From contig NZ_PIJY01000024.1 in NCBI RefSeq assembly GCF_008304605.1, positions 369,721 through 433,720 on the forward strand: DNA of 64,000 nucleotides. The letters are read 5' to 3'. The notes below the pieces were generated by a model, which did not search any database, had not been told where the DNA came from, and worked only from the letters and a program-made list of their open reading frames with translations. Shown piece after piece: positions 20,532 through 30,170 of this stretch (its first letter is position 1; the number at the start of each line of letters is the position of its first letter). The stretch is from Oceanobacillus polygoni (GTDB lineage Bacteria; Bacillota; Bacilli; Bacillales; Amphibacillaceae). Made by a program: the position numbers and the translations under genes.

Positions 20532-22030
20532 ATATAATACCCTTAATAATGATATTTACCTTTTTTGCGATTATGCTTTTTATTATAAGGAAAAAGTTAG
20601 GTGTCAGTTCTTTTGAGGACTATGCAACAGCTAACCGATCTTTTGGTTTTTTTGCTTTAACTTTTTCGGTTTTAGCAACATGGATTGTTGGGGCTATGTA
20701 TACGGCTTGGGCAGGAATGGCTGTGACCTATGGGTTTACAGCATTATATTGTATAGCATATGCAATAATAACAATGATTGTTATGTATTATGTTGCACCA
20801 AAAACATATATTTGGGGTGTGAGGTATGGAATTAAAACGCAATCGGAATTATTAGGGTTTAGGTATCAAAGCAAGTCTTTACGAATGCTAACTGGAATTT
20901 GGGGTATAGTGTTTACAATCCCTTGGTTGATAGTTGAGATTGTAACTCAGGGGTATGTTTTTGAATATGCTACCGGTGGTTTGATTTCCCAGTTTTGGGG
21001 CATGGTCTTGGGTATAATAGTAGTTGCCGTCTTTGTTTCACTGGGTGGTATGCGATCCGTAATAACTGCGAATGTTTTTCAGGGTTTAATATTAATATTT
21101 GGTGGTACCGCTCTAATGATTTACTTTGTATATAAATACTTTGGAGGATTTGCTTCAGGATTTGAAATGGTAGTTAATGATTATCCTGGGATGCTTACTT
21201 ATCCTGGTCCTGGTTGGGATTCACCGACTCCGTATTGGACATCAATTGTGATATTGAGTGGTTTAGGTGGGTTTTTGTGGCCATGGGCATACAATAAGTT
21301 ATTTGCGGGAGATAGCATACGGACTATAAAAGTTTCTGCTGTACTCGCACCAATTATATACGCAATATTCTTTTCTATATTTGTTGTTACTGCTATATTT
21401 ATTCATTCTTACGATCAAACGCTTTCTGATGTACAAGGTGCTTTTTTATGGATAGCCAGTGAATCCGGTCCTATAGCACTTGGACTGCTAGGTGTAGTAA
21501 TTATGGCAAGTAGCGTTGGAACAGTTAGTGGTATAATACAGGCAATTAGTACAACAATATCGAGAGATTTAGCACAAGTAATAAATAGGAAGATTTCAGA
21601 TAAGAAAGCAGTATATATAGCAAGAATTTCAGTTGTTGTTATTTCAATTGTTTCTTTGTTTTTTGGTACAGCAGATTTGGGATTAATGGTTTTTCTTGCA
21701 TTATTTACTTATGATGGAATAATCCTGCTTTTTCCAGTTGTTATTTTAGGATTGTACTGGAAACGTGCTAATAAAGAAGGAGCAATAATTGGTTTGATTG
21801 CAGGAACTGCACTATCTATGTTCTTACGATTTTTTAATCCTAATTTTATTGAGGGTTGGGGTTGGCAGCCAGGAGTTTATGGTTTAACTTTAAGTTTTAT
21901 TATTATGATAGTTGTAGGATATATGAAAAATCCAAGTGCTTTTGTACAAAAACTATGGGAAGATACAGAGATTATTTATGCAGAAAATGTCAGAGTTCCT
22001 ACATTAAAGCCAAGATCACGTATTAGCTAA
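20528..22030 (+). CDS. Sodium:solute symporter (SSS family)
   Basis: A 500-residue permease with about 13 membrane helices. Family features include FEDYATANRSFGFFALTFSVLATWIVGA near residues 27-56 and the later ASSVGTVSGIIQAISTTISRDL region that contributes to the Na+ site. TTG 20528 overlaps the stop of the small DUF3311 gene. The closest named groups are monocarboxylate/pantothenate-type symporters, but the substrate cannot be assigned. It lies downstream of a sulfur-regulated monooxygenase but is separated from it by a terminator. Confidence 0.88.
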   Translation: MNIIPLIMIFTFFAIMLFIIRKKLGVSSFEDYATANRSFGFFALTFSVLATWIVGAMYTAWAGMAVTYGFTALYCIAYAIITMIVMYYVAPKTYIWGVRYGIKTQSELLGFRYQSKSLRMLTGIWGIVFTIPWLIVEIVTQGYVFEYATGGLISQFWGMVLGIIVVAVFVSLGGMRSVITANVFQGLILIFGGTALMIYFVYKYFGGFASGFEMVVNDYPGMLTYPGPGWDSPTPYWTSIVILSGLGGFLWPWAYNKLFAGDSIRTIKVSAVLAPIIYAIFFSIFVVTAIFIHSYDQTLSDVQGAFLWIASESGPIALGLLGVVIMASSVGTVSGIIQAISTTISRDLAQVINRKISDKKAVYIARISVVVISIVSLFFGTADLGLMVFLALFTYDGIILLFPVVILGLYWKRANKEGAIIGLIAGTALSMFLRFFNPNFIEGWGWQPGVYGLTLSFIIMIVVGYMKNPSAFVQKLWEDTEIIYAENVRVPTLKPRSRIS

Positions 22031-22237
22031 AAGTACAATTAAACATATAATTAAATATTATAGTGACAATGAGAAGGTCTAGAGACTTTTTATAAAGTAG
22101 ACGTTGGGAGATTAACTTGATGTTGTATGAATCCTAATTTAAACATCAGTGATTATGGACCACGATATTGAGCTGCTATTTGAGAGATTTTAAGTCAGTA
22201 AGTGCTGAAACAGGGCTACTGGTTGTAGAGCCCAAAA

Positions 22238-22282
22238 AAATAAATAGCCATTGTAATGTTAATGCCAATGGCTATTTATTTT
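22238..22282. terminator. Bidirectional terminator between the SSS and YkvI genes
   Basis: A perfect 16-bp stem (22238-22253 with 22266-22281) with A runs to the left and T runs to the right serves the two convergent genes. The rest of 22031-22351 shows no gene I can support. Confidence 0.85.
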
Positions 22283-22351
22283 ATCTAAACCTTTATCTAC
22301 TAATTGCTTACAATAAATTAAAAGAATTGTATTTTCCAGCAATCTTTCACC

Positions 22352-23479
22352 TTACATTATTTTCGCATCAAGTGACTTGCCATCATTATTCTTATCTTTT
22401 TTATTCTGGATAATATTTCTTATACTTTTAAGAATCATTAAGGCTAGTAAAATTATACCTACATACCCATTAATTACATAAACAACATTTACAAGCCTAT
22501 CAAACGGAATAAATAATCCAACAATTGTTCCTATAATTGCTAGTATTATCGTAACATACTTAAACTTACTACTCTTTTCATCTGCAATTTTGGATGAAAC
22601 TGTCCAAAGAAGTGGTACAGCTGTAGAATAGATCGCTGCTACAACTATCAATGAAAATATTACTGCTACACTAGGATGTATATTTCCTGCTAAAATTAAT
22701 GAGGGTACTAAAGATCCTTCGACTTGCTGAATATTAGCCATAAACCCTAAGGCTACCACTATGATAGCCGCCGAAAAACCAAGCGCTCCGAAAATTGCAC
22801 CAAGAGATGCAGTTTTTTGGTTTACTGCTGTTGTTCCCATTGTAGATAAAAATGCAGCTAGCCACAGCATACAAAATCCTACATAAGAACCCGCTGCGAA
22901 TACCCAATTACTTGATGCTTGCATTAAATCTAAATCAGGTATAATCTGACTAACCGTAATTAAACCAGAAGGATTCATAACAATAGCTGAAATCCCCAAT
23001 AGTATAGCCAAAATACATATTACTGGTCCAATCTTGCCGATTACATCTACTATTTTGTTAAGCCCAAATAATACCGTAAATCCTGCAAGTATGGCTAATC
23101 CTATAGCACCTATTGAAACTGGAAGTTCAAATTGCTGTTTGATTGTGGCTCCTGATCCTCCAATCATTACAATAAAAGATAGATAAATAAATAATATTGA
23201 AAAGTAATCAAAAAATTTACCTATTGTCTTTCCGCAATAATATGTGTAAATATCATTCGGTTTCGGAAATTTATGCTTATACCCCGTCACTATAAAACTA
23301 GTTCCAACATACAAAAAAAGGAGGAAAACTACTATTGCTCCAACAATACCCATATATCCATACGCAACAAAATACTGCATTATTTCCTGTCCAGTTGCAA
23401 ATCCTGAACCTATTAAAAATGCTATAAAAGCTCCGCTAAAAGCAATAACTTGTTTAAAATTTACATTATTACTCTCCAT
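22352..23479 (-). CDS. YkvI-like membrane permease (APC/NSS-fold)
   Basis: A 375-residue integral membrane protein with about 10 hydrophobic segments. The N-terminal stretch SGAFIAFLIGSGFATGQEIMQYF is the unwound-helix substrate region typical of the YkvI group, which is related to branched-chain amino acid and other APC-fold carriers. ATG 23479 is chosen because the frame upstream is AT-rich, non-conserved and has no ribosome binding site; the site before ATG 23479 is itself weak (GGGATGGG). No substrate is known. It converges with the SSS gene. Confidence 0.78.
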   Translation of the reverse strand: MESNNVNFKQVIAFSGAFIAFLIGSGFATGQEIMQYFVAYGYMGIVGAIVVFLLFLYVGTSFIVTGYKHKFPKPNDIYTYYCGKTIGKFFDYFSILFIYLSFIVMIGGSGATIKQQFELPVSIGAIGLAILAGFTVLFGLNKIVDVIGKIGPVICILAILLGISAIVMNPSGLITVSQIIPDLDLMQASSNWVFAAGSYVGFCMLWLAAFLSTMGTTAVNQKTASLGAIFGALGFSAAIIVVALGFMANIQQVEGSLVPSLILAGNIHPSVAVIFSLIVVAAIYSTAVPLLWTVSSKIADEKSSKFKYVTIILAIIGTIVGLFIPFDRLVNVVYVINGYVGIILLALMILKSIRNIIQNKKDKNNDGKSLDAKIM

Positions 23480-24276
23480 ACACACCCATCCCACTCTCTT
23501 TTTAAGTATAATGCTAGACTCTTTAAAATTTCTAAGTGAAATTTTAGTTACCACCTCAAATTCTATAAAAAAGAAAATGTAATAGATTTTACTTATGCCT
23601 TGAAGTTGAAAATTTCTAAAACACATAGGTGTCTAACTAATGAAAATAAAATATTTTTAAAATAGTGGAAATATTAAATGTGTAAGCGCTTGCTGACATT
23701 ATAATGCGTTTTTTGAATCATGTGAAATGATTAATTGTGATGTTACCCATCTTGTTTATTGATGTGTTCAATTAAATTGAAATTATGAAAAATAGGAGTG
23801 GAGTTTTAAGAAGTGCTTTCATACTGCATTCATCAATTTTAGTTAGAGAGAAGTGTGTTCGTTGTTCTAATTGCATTTTAAATATATTGACCGTGATAGG
23901 CTGTTATTGGTAGAAATACCTAGCATGGCCTGAAATAGTATGCTTTCGTAAGGTTCGAGTATAAAAAATTATGTACAATAGCTGAGGGGAAAACCTTCAT
24001 CTATTCTCTGTTTTTTTATGAACTCTGTCCATCTGATAGGATAATGGGATTTTTAACTTATTGAAAAACGGAATGAACTACTCTCATCAGGTTTAATAAT
24101 TATTGAACCCCTTACTAGTAAATTCGACGTAAGCAAATAAGCATTTCGTCACATCTCGAAAACGCAATTTTTCCTTAGAAGAAATATGGTATAGAAAATT
24201 AAACACTTTCCAAACACAGTTACCCCCACCAATATGATAAGATATAAATACAATATAATAGATGGTAGGGGTTGTT
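23480..24276. other. Long intergenic stretch without a recognisable gene
   Basis: About 800 bp between the divergent ykvI-like and yunE genes. The only motif I can name is a weak cre-like site, TGTAAGCGCTTGCT at 23681-23694 (9 of 11 fixed positions). No riboswitch, RNA gene or conserved reading frame is apparent. Confidence 0.5.
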
Positions 24277-25098
24277 TTGGTTTTTATTATATGTTTAGTT
24301 ATTGGACTGATTACTGCATTTGTCGGGTCAATGTTTGGACTTGGTGGAGGTATTATTCTTATCCCAACGTTGTTGATGGTTAGCTCTTTTTTAGACAGCT
24401 TTGCTTGGGTGACGCCACAGTCTATTGTTGGAATTTCTTTGATTGCGATGATTGTTACAGCATTATCTTCAACGCTGGCATATGCGAAGGGGAAACGAGT
24501 TGATTATAAAACGGGGCTTTTATTTCTTACTGGGAGTATACCGGGCGGTGCAATTGGTTCTTGGTTAAATCAATTTGTTGATTCGAAGTCATTTTTATTG
24601 TATTTTGGCGTATTAATGATTGTTATATCCCTGCTTTTCTTTATCAAAAAGGATCGAGCACCTAAAAAGGAGTTCACTGGAAATGAAAAAGGTGTTCGTA
24701 CATATGAATTATATGGACAGACATATCGGTATCGTGTACCGATTTTAGGTGCCTTTTTACTATCGCTAATTGTCGGAACTTTATCTGGACTTTTTGGAAT
24801 TGGTGGTGGTTCCATTATGGTGCCGGCAATGATTCTATTGTTCGGATTCCCTGCACATGTAGCAACAGCAACATCGATGTTTATGATTTTCTTTGTTAGT
24901 ATTGCAGGTGCTAGTACTCATATTGCACTCGGACATATTGCATGGGAGTATGTTTTGTTTTTTATTCCAGGAGCTTGGTTTGGTGGGAAGCTTGGTGCGA
25001 AAGTGAATCAGCTTCTTCCTGGGAAAATATTAGAATGGGGATTGCGTGTCATTTTAATATTTATTGGATTGCGTATGATTTTTCAAGGATTATCCTAA
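24277..25098 (+). CDS. yunE: TauE/SafE family membrane protein (YunE-like)
   Basis: A probable anion exporter of the TauE/SafE family, about 273 residues with eight hydrophobic segments in two repeats. Each repeat has a glycine-rich motif (GSMFGLGGGIILIPTLL and GLFGIGGGSIMVPAM). Family members move sulfite, sulfoacetate or other sulfur-containing anions. TTG 24277 is preferred: GGTAGGGG lies 5 bp before it, while ATG 24262 has no ribosome binding site and directly follows a TATAAT-like sequence. Genes yunD and yunC follow in the same direction, as in the B. subtilis yun region. Confidence 0.82.
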   Translation: MVFIICLVIGLITAFVGSMFGLGGGIILIPTLLMVSSFLDSFAWVTPQSIVGISLIAMIVTALSSTLAYAKGKRVDYKTGLLFLTGSIPGGAIGSWLNQFVDSKSFLLYFGVLMIVISLLFFIKKDRAPKKEFTGNEKGVRTYELYGQTYRYRVPILGAFLLSLIVGTLSGLFGIGGGSIMVPAMILLFGFPAHVATATSMFMIFFVSIAGASTHIALGHIAWEYVLFFIPGAWFGGKLGAKVNQLLPGKILEWGLRVILIFIGLRMIFQGLS

Positions 25099-25110
25099 GG
25101 AGTTATGTAA

Positions 25111-26514
25111 ATGGAAGAAAAACTCTATTTTTATTATACGAATGATTTGCACAGTGATTTTGATCAATGGCCCAGAGTTGTGACATATTTAAAAGAGTCT
25201 CGCGAGCTACGAAGTAAACGGGGTGAAGTGAATTGGACAATCGATATTGGAGATCATGTAGATCGCTCTCATTCCATAACTGAAGCATCGATGGGTAGGG
25301 CGAATGTCAAGCTATTGAATGAAGCAGGTTATGACCTTGTAACCATTGGCAATAATGAAGGAATTACGATATCGCATCAGGATTTATATCACTTATATGA
25401 TGAGGCTGCATTTAAAGTTATTTGTGCAAATTTACATAGTACTGATAACATTCAGCCACCATGGCTTCGTCCTACAGTTAAAATCGAGACAGATAATGGT
25501 GTGAAAATTGGTATGATTGGCTTAACAGCACCATTTAATGCCTTTTATGAGCTGTTAAATTGGCACGTCTCCTCTGAAATTGAGATTTTAGATAAATATG
25601 TGAAGGAATTAGAACAATCCGTAGATATCATTATCGTCATGTCACACCTTGGAATTACTGTTGATCAGGAAATAGCACGAAGATATGATGCAGTTGATGT
25701 AATAATTGGCGGACATACACACCACCTGCTTCGTAGTGGCGAGTATGTAAATAATGCTGTAATTACTGCAGCAGGAAAGCATTGTGCCTATATAGGTGAA
25801 GTTATTCTTACGTGGGATCATGAGCAGAAAAAGTTAGTGAAAAAAGAAGCGTATACGACCGATATTACGCATTTAGAAAAGGACGATGTAACAGAGCAGA
25901 CATTACATGCAATGCAAAAAGAGGCAGACAGCTTGCTTGGAGAAACGGTTGTACAGATCGATAGTCCGATGGAAGTGAATTGGTATGCGGATACACCAAT
26001 TATGCAGGATCTTACAAATACGGTGAAAGAATGGACGAAAGCGGATGCTGCGATGCTGAATAATGGCTTACTGTTGGATAGCATACCAGCAGGGATTGTC
26101 ACGTATAAGGATATTCATCGAATTTGTCCACATCCGATTAATCCTGTTGTTGTTGACCTAAAAGGAAATGAATTGATTGAAGTTATTCGTGCATCACTAA
26201 CAAAAGAATTTATGCAGCGGGAATTGAAAGGTTTTGGGTTCCGCGGGAAAGTTTTAGGGAGAATGATGTTTGCTGGGCTTGATGTAGAGGTCGCATTCCA
26301 TAAAAATGGTGAGGAGTATGTAAAACGGGTTCTGCTTGAGAATGGGCAGCCGATCGATCCAGAGCATACGTATTATGTTGCGACTGCGGATACCTTTACA
26401 TTCGGTCGTTTACTGCCAGAAGTAGCTAAATCAGATTCCAAGCATTATTTCGTACCTGAATTTTTAAGAGACTTGCTTGCACAGACACTACGCGCGAAAT
26501 TTCCGACGAATTAA
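25111..26514 (+). CDS. yunD: YunD-type metallophosphoesterase / 5'-nucleotidase-like protein
   Basis: A cytoplasmic-type protein of 467 residues. The N-terminal calcineurin-like phosphoesterase domain has metal motifs NDLHSD (residues 11-16), DIGDHVD, GNNE, SHLG and GGHTHH. The C-terminal half matches the 5'-nucleotidase domain (FRGKVLGRMMFAG). GNNE replaces the common GNHE, which to my knowledge is usual in the YunD group. There is no signal peptide, unlike the secreted 5'-nucleotidases. AAGGAG precedes ATG 25111; the gene starts 12 bp after yunE and they are probably cotranscribed. The substrate is not known. Confidence 0.88.
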   Translation: MEEKLYFYYTNDLHSDFDQWPRVVTYLKESRELRSKRGEVNWTIDIGDHVDRSHSITEASMGRANVKLLNEAGYDLVTIGNNEGITISHQDLYHLYDEAAFKVICANLHSTDNIQPPWLRPTVKIETDNGVKIGMIGLTAPFNAFYELLNWHVSSEIEILDKYVKELEQSVDIIIVMSHLGITVDQEIARRYDAVDVIIGGHTHHLLRSGEYVNNAVITAAGKHCAYIGEVILTWDHEQKKLVKKEAYTTDITHLEKDDVTEQTLHAMQKEADSLLGETVVQIDSPMEVNWYADTPIMQDLTNTVKEWTKADAAMLNNGLLLDSIPAGIVTYKDIHRICPHPINPVVVDLKGNELIEVIRASLTKEFMQRELKGFGFRGKVLGRMMFAGLDVEVAFHKNGEEYVKRVLLENGQPIDPEHTYYVATADTFTFGRLLPEVAKSDSKHYFVPEFLRDLLAQTLRAKFPTN

Positions 26515-26599
26515 GATTGAGCAATTTTCTAGTTGTGACACGTTGCCACCTTCATGCATACACATATAAGGTAAATTGTGAAGGGGGCATTTCATCATT

Positions 26600-26908
26600 A
26601 TGATTACGGTGAATCCACTAGAAGTAGACGGTATGATTTTTATGGCGGTAAGTGTCGAGCTTCCAAAAACGAATTTGCTAATGATATCCAATGACATTGG
26701 CTATATCATGTGTGCAGCATTGGATGTGGATATTTTTAATGAAATACCGAAGCTACAAGAGCGTAATGTCGTTGCAGGGCGTGCAATGGGCGTACGAACA
26801 ATTGATGAATTATTACATGCACCGCTGCAGAAGGTAACAGACGCTTCAAAGGCTTATGGCTGGGAAGTCGGCATGACCGGAAAGGATGCTTTATTAAAAA
26901 TATCGTGA
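26600..26908 (+). CDS. yunC: YunC-like DUF1805 protein
   Basis: A 102-residue protein of the DUF1805 family. It contains the family's RNVVAGRAMGVRTIDELL segment near residues 51-68. The fold is a small alpha/beta domain; function is unknown. ATG 26600 lies 11 bp after GAAGGGGG. It follows yunD by 85 bp and is ended by a hairpin terminator. The position matches the yun gene order in B. subtilis. Confidence 0.88.
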   Translation: MITVNPLEVDGMIFMAVSVELPKTNLLMISNDIGYIMCAALDVDIFNEIPKLQERNVVAGRAMGVRTIDELLHAPLQKVTDASKAYGWEVGMTGKDALLKIS

Positions 26909-26913
26909 TCTTC

Positions 26914-26948
26914 TTAAATGTCTTCCATTTTGGGAGACATTTTTATTT
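26914..26948 (+). terminator. Terminator after yunC
   Basis: AAATGTCTTCC (26916-26926) pairs with GGGAGACATTT (26932-26942) with one G-U pair, followed by TTATTTT. Confidence 0.8.
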
Positions 26949-27208
26949 TCACGGAACTAATTCTATTTACTTATTTTGCAGACGGCTGGCTAATGTCGAA
27001 ATACTAGAATGACTGAAAGCGGACGGTAAAAGACTGGAATCGAGAGTGGAAAGGCTGATGCTCCCAATTTGCAAGTCACTTCCAAATTCATTCGTGCAAT
27101 CCCATCTAGGTGCGCATAGATACGTTAGTGTTTTTCTTAAGCTCCCTAAATTCTCTAGTCTAACCCTCTTAGAACAAGCATAAATTTATTCCAGAGGGGG
27201 TATCTGAG

Positions 27209-27985
27209 TTGAGACATAAAAAACGCTTTCGCAAAAGAAGAGCATCGCCTCCAGGGAAGCACATTTTAATCATAACAATAATCGTATTTATTGTCTGTGT
27301 ATTTTTAAGCATTCGATTAATTGATAAACGAATTGAACCTGTTCTAATGGAAATAGCGACAGTAAAGGTCGATGAGTTTGCAACTCGGGCGATAAATTCA
27401 GCTGTTCGGTATGTTGAGGACTATAGCTTTGAAGACATGTTAGACATTACATATGACAATGAAGGTCATTTTGCAACGTATAACTGGAACCCTTCTGTCA
27501 TTAGTGAAATCAACCGCGTCGCAACGGATCGGGTAGAGGAATTTTTCATTAATGTGAACCGGGGGGATCCGCTTGTATTTGAAGATCCGCTCCTAGAACC
27601 ATATGATTATAGTGATGGTGCTGAAGATCGAGCGAAACAGGATCCGACATTGGTGGAGATTCCTCTTGGGCAGGTTACAGGAAATACGGTACTAGCTAAC
27701 CTTGGCCCGAAAATACCGATTAATTTAGAGATTGTTGGAAATGTCCGGACGAATGTTATCCGAGAAGAAGAAGAATTTGGTATAAATGGCGCTTGGGTGT
27801 CATTATATATTAATGTGGAGGCAGATGTTCAGATTGTCATTCCATTTACAACGGAAGTAACAACCGTAAACACGGAGATCTACCTGGATGGTGGAGCCAT
27901 TATGGGGAAGGTTCCAGATTTCTATGGTGGCGATGGTGGCGGGCCTTCGATTGCTGTGCCAAAAGACGACTTGCAGAATAACTAA
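27209..27985 (+). CDS. yunB: Sporulation protein YunB
   Basis: A 258-residue membrane-anchored protein: a basic N-terminus, one membrane helix (about residues 18-40) and an extracytoplasmic domain. The stretch IPLGQVTGNTVLANLGPKIP is typical of YunB, which in B. subtilis is a sigma-E-controlled protein needed for efficient sporulation. TTG 27209 lies 8 bp after AGAGGGGG. It stands alone; the 260 bp before it show no other gene, and a lysine riboswitch transcript starts at its 3' end. Confidence 0.9.
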   Translation: MRHKKRFRKRRASPPGKHILIITIIVFIVCVFLSIRLIDKRIEPVLMEIATVKVDEFATRAINSAVRYVEDYSFEDMLDITYDNEGHFATYNWNPSVISEINRVATDRVEEFFINVNRGDPLVFEDPLLEPYDYSDGAEDRAKQDPTLVEIPLGQVTGNTVLANLGPKIPINLEIVGNVRTNVIREEEEFGINGAWVSLYINVEADVQIVIPFTTEVTTVNTEIYLDGGAIMGKVPDFYGGDGGGPSIAVPKDDLQNN

Positions 27986-27999
27986 AAGTCTAGTATAGT
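27971..27999 (+). promoter_or_regulatory. Candidate promoter of the lysine riboswitch transcript
   Basis: TTGCAG (27971-27976) and TATAGT (27994-27999) have a 17-bp spacer. The -35 box overlaps the last codons of yunB. Confidence 0.5.
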
Positions 28000-28029
28000 A
28001 TTGAGGTAAATGAATAATAAACCTTATCA

Positions 28030-28210
28030 GATCGGTGAGGTAGAGGCGCAAATATTATTAGTAATCAACAGGAGAATGACAACAGTGATGGTTGATGAAA
28101 GGGGTACTTGCCGAAGCGTAATAAGGGTCAAACTTATTATTTGCTGGTATATCTTTGAACAAGAGATGTACTGTCATGCTTAAATGGATGTGCATGGAGA
28201 ACTACTGATC
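28030..28210 (+). ncRNA. lysC leader-like: Lysine riboswitch (L-box)
   Basis: The leader has the order of conserved L-box blocks: GAGGTAGAGGCGC (28037-28049), AGTAATCAACAGGAGAATGA, GATGAAAGGGG, GCCGAAG, TTGCTGG, ACTGTCATGC and TGGAGAACTACTGATC. GATCGGT near 28030 pairs with ACTGATC ending at 28210 to form P1. Known L-boxes regulate lysine synthesis and lysine transport genes; here the regulated gene is the NhaC-type carrier. Confidence 0.9.
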
Positions 28211-28240
28211 GAGATGGAGGATAACGTATATTGTAATTGT

Positions 28241-28278
28241 AAAAAACAATGATGGTTATTTTCTGTCATTGTTTTTTT
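28241..28278 (+). terminator. Terminator controlled by the lysine riboswitch
   Basis: AAAAAACAATGA (28241-28252) pairs with TCATTGTTTTTT (28266-28277), followed by a T run. It lies 30 bp after P1 and about 190 bp before the nhaC-type gene, which fits transcription attenuation by lysine. The remaining leader 28279-28450 shows no recognised signal. Confidence 0.82.
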
Positions 28279-28466
28279 GTGTGCTTTTTATTAGAAAACT
28301 TGGCATGCGTCAAGCTTTTGGCGAATACCTTAGCTGCACTTATGCAGAAAGGGGAGTTATACTTTCTTTTCTGCTAATAGCAATCACATATGTTCGTATA
28401 CCAGCATTTCGCCATCAATTCGTATCTCTAATACACATCTGAGATTATAAATATGGAGGGACTACA

Positions 28467-30017
28467 ATGGAAGGTACCATTTATTCAATTATTCCAGCAC
28501 TAATTATGCTTGTGCTCGTTATCGCGACGAGGAAAATTTTATTATCCTTAGGTTCGGGAATTGTAATTGGAGCGTTATTTATTCATGATTTTAATATTTT
28601 GCAAGCACTGAAGGAAATTGGGCTTGTATTTTATGAAATCTTTATTTCAGAAGGGGCTTTAAATACTGGGAATCTCCTGTTAGTTGGATTTTTATTATTA
28701 TTAGGTATGATGACCGCATTTTTACAAGCATCTGGGGGAAGTAGAGCATTTGGTGAATGGATGATGAAACGTGTGAAAACACGTACTGGGGCTCAAGTTA
28801 TGACCGGTATTTTAGGATTAATTATTTTTATTGATGATTATTTTAACAGTTTAGCGGTTGGGCAAATTGCAAGACCATTAACAGATCGTCATAAGGTTTC
28901 ACGTGCAAAGCTTGCTTATTATATTGATTCGACATCAGCGCCAATAACTGTTATGGCTCCAATATCAAGCTGGGGAGCTTATATTATTGGAATTCTTGGA
29001 GGATTATTTGCTGCCAATGGAATCACAGAATACCAGCCGATAGAGGCATTTATCTGGATGATTCCGATGAATTATTATGCAATAGCTGCGGTCCTGCTTG
29101 TGTTTATCGTAGCATATTTTCAATTTAATATTGGCCCAATGCGTACCCATGAAAAGCGTGCGATGGAAACGGGCGAGCTTTTAAACCCGGAGCAGAGCAC
29201 GGTTGCAGGGGATTTAAGCGATGTGTTTAAACCGAATGAAAACGGAAAAGTGTACCATTTATTTGTACCGATTGTGGTTCTTTTTGTAGCAACGGTTGTA
29301 GCGATGATCACAACTGGTATTGTAGCAACAGATGGTCGAGCTACGATCCTCGATGCTTTTGCGAATACAGATGTTAATTTATCCTTAGCAATTGGTGGAA
29401 TTTCAGCTGTATTAACGTCATTAATTTTCCACATGGTTCAAGGAAAGCCAAAAGCAAATACAGCGAAAATATTTGCTGAAGGAATCAAAACGATGCTTCC
29501 AGCTATTTACATTTTAGTGTTAGCTTGGATGATTGGGTCGATTATTGGTACGTTGGAAACTGGGACATATTTAGCGAATTTAGTTAATAATTCCTCTATA
29601 AGTGTTAGCTATCTACCGTTAATTTTCTTTGTGATTGCAGCAATAATGGCACTGTCCACAGGGACTTCATGGGGAACGTTTGGTATCATGCTGCCGATTG
29701 CGGCAGAAGTAATGAGCAATACGAATATTGAGTTATTACTTCCAGCATTAGCCGCTGTACTTGCTGGCTCTGTGTTTGGTGATCATTGCTCACCAATTTC
29801 AGATACAACGATCCTTTCATCAACAGGTGCAGGTGCGAACCATATTGACCACGTTTTAACACAGCTGCCTTATGCAGTGATTGCAGCAGTTGTAGCAATA
29901 CTCGGCTATTTATTGCTTGGGTTGACAGGACAAATCGTTCTTTCCTTGGCTGTTGCACTTGTGTTTCTATTTGGAGTTGTATTTGTGTATCGAACGGTTT
30001 TAGGTACTAAAAATTAG
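28467..30017 (+). CDS. NhaC-family antiporter, probable lysine transporter
   Basis: A 516-residue membrane protein with about 12 helices. NhaC-family motifs include FIDDYFNSLAVG near residues 117-128 and VFGDHCSPISDTTILSSTGAG near 440. NhaC proteins are Na+/H+ or substrate/ion antiporters. Because the transcript has a lysine riboswitch, and NhaC genes with L-box leaders have been proposed to be lysine transporters, lysine is the most likely substrate here (inference). ATG 28467 lies 8 bp after GGAGGG. A terminator follows. Confidence 0.88.
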   Translation: MEGTIYSIIPALIMLVLVIATRKILLSLGSGIVIGALFIHDFNILQALKEIGLVFYEIFISEGALNTGNLLLVGFLLLLGMMTAFLQASGGSRAFGEWMMKRVKTRTGAQVMTGILGLIIFIDDYFNSLAVGQIARPLTDRHKVSRAKLAYYIDSTSAPITVMAPISSWGAYIIGILGGLFAANGITEYQPIEAFIWMIPMNYYAIAAVLLVFIVAYFQFNIGPMRTHEKRAMETGELLNPEQSTVAGDLSDVFKPNENGKVYHLFVPIVVLFVATVVAMITTGIVATDGRATILDAFANTDVNLSLAIGGISAVLTSLIFHMVQGKPKANTAKIFAEGIKTMLPAIYILVLAWMIGSIIGTLETGTYLANLVNNSSISVSYLPLIFFVIAAIMALSTGTSWGTFGIMLPIAAEVMSNTNIELLLPALAAVLAGSVFGDHCSPISDTTILSSTGAGANHIDHVLTQLPYAVIAAVVAILGYLLLGLTGQIVLSLAVALVFLFGVVFVYRTVLGTKN

Positions 30018-30039
30018 TTACAGGATATTTTGTACTGCT

Positions 30040-30080
30040 AAAGATGTGTTTTGGCTGCTTAGCCATGACACATCTTTTTT
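30040..30080 (+). terminator. Terminator after the NhaC-type gene
   Basis: AAAGATGTGT (30040-30049) pairs with ACACATCTTT (30068-30077), with an inner GGCT/AGCC stem in the loop and a T run at the end. Confidence 0.85.
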
Positions 30081-30170
30081 ATTTAAAATATATAGAAGAG
30101 TAATTATTCCTAATATTTATAATACAAATAATATAGAAGCTTGTATAAATAAAAAAGGGGAGGTTTGTTT

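Noticed and set aside
22168..22413. Open frame of 81 codons after the SSS gene
   Set aside because: It runs through the strong terminator stem and into the end of the ykvI-like gene, with no ribosome binding site.
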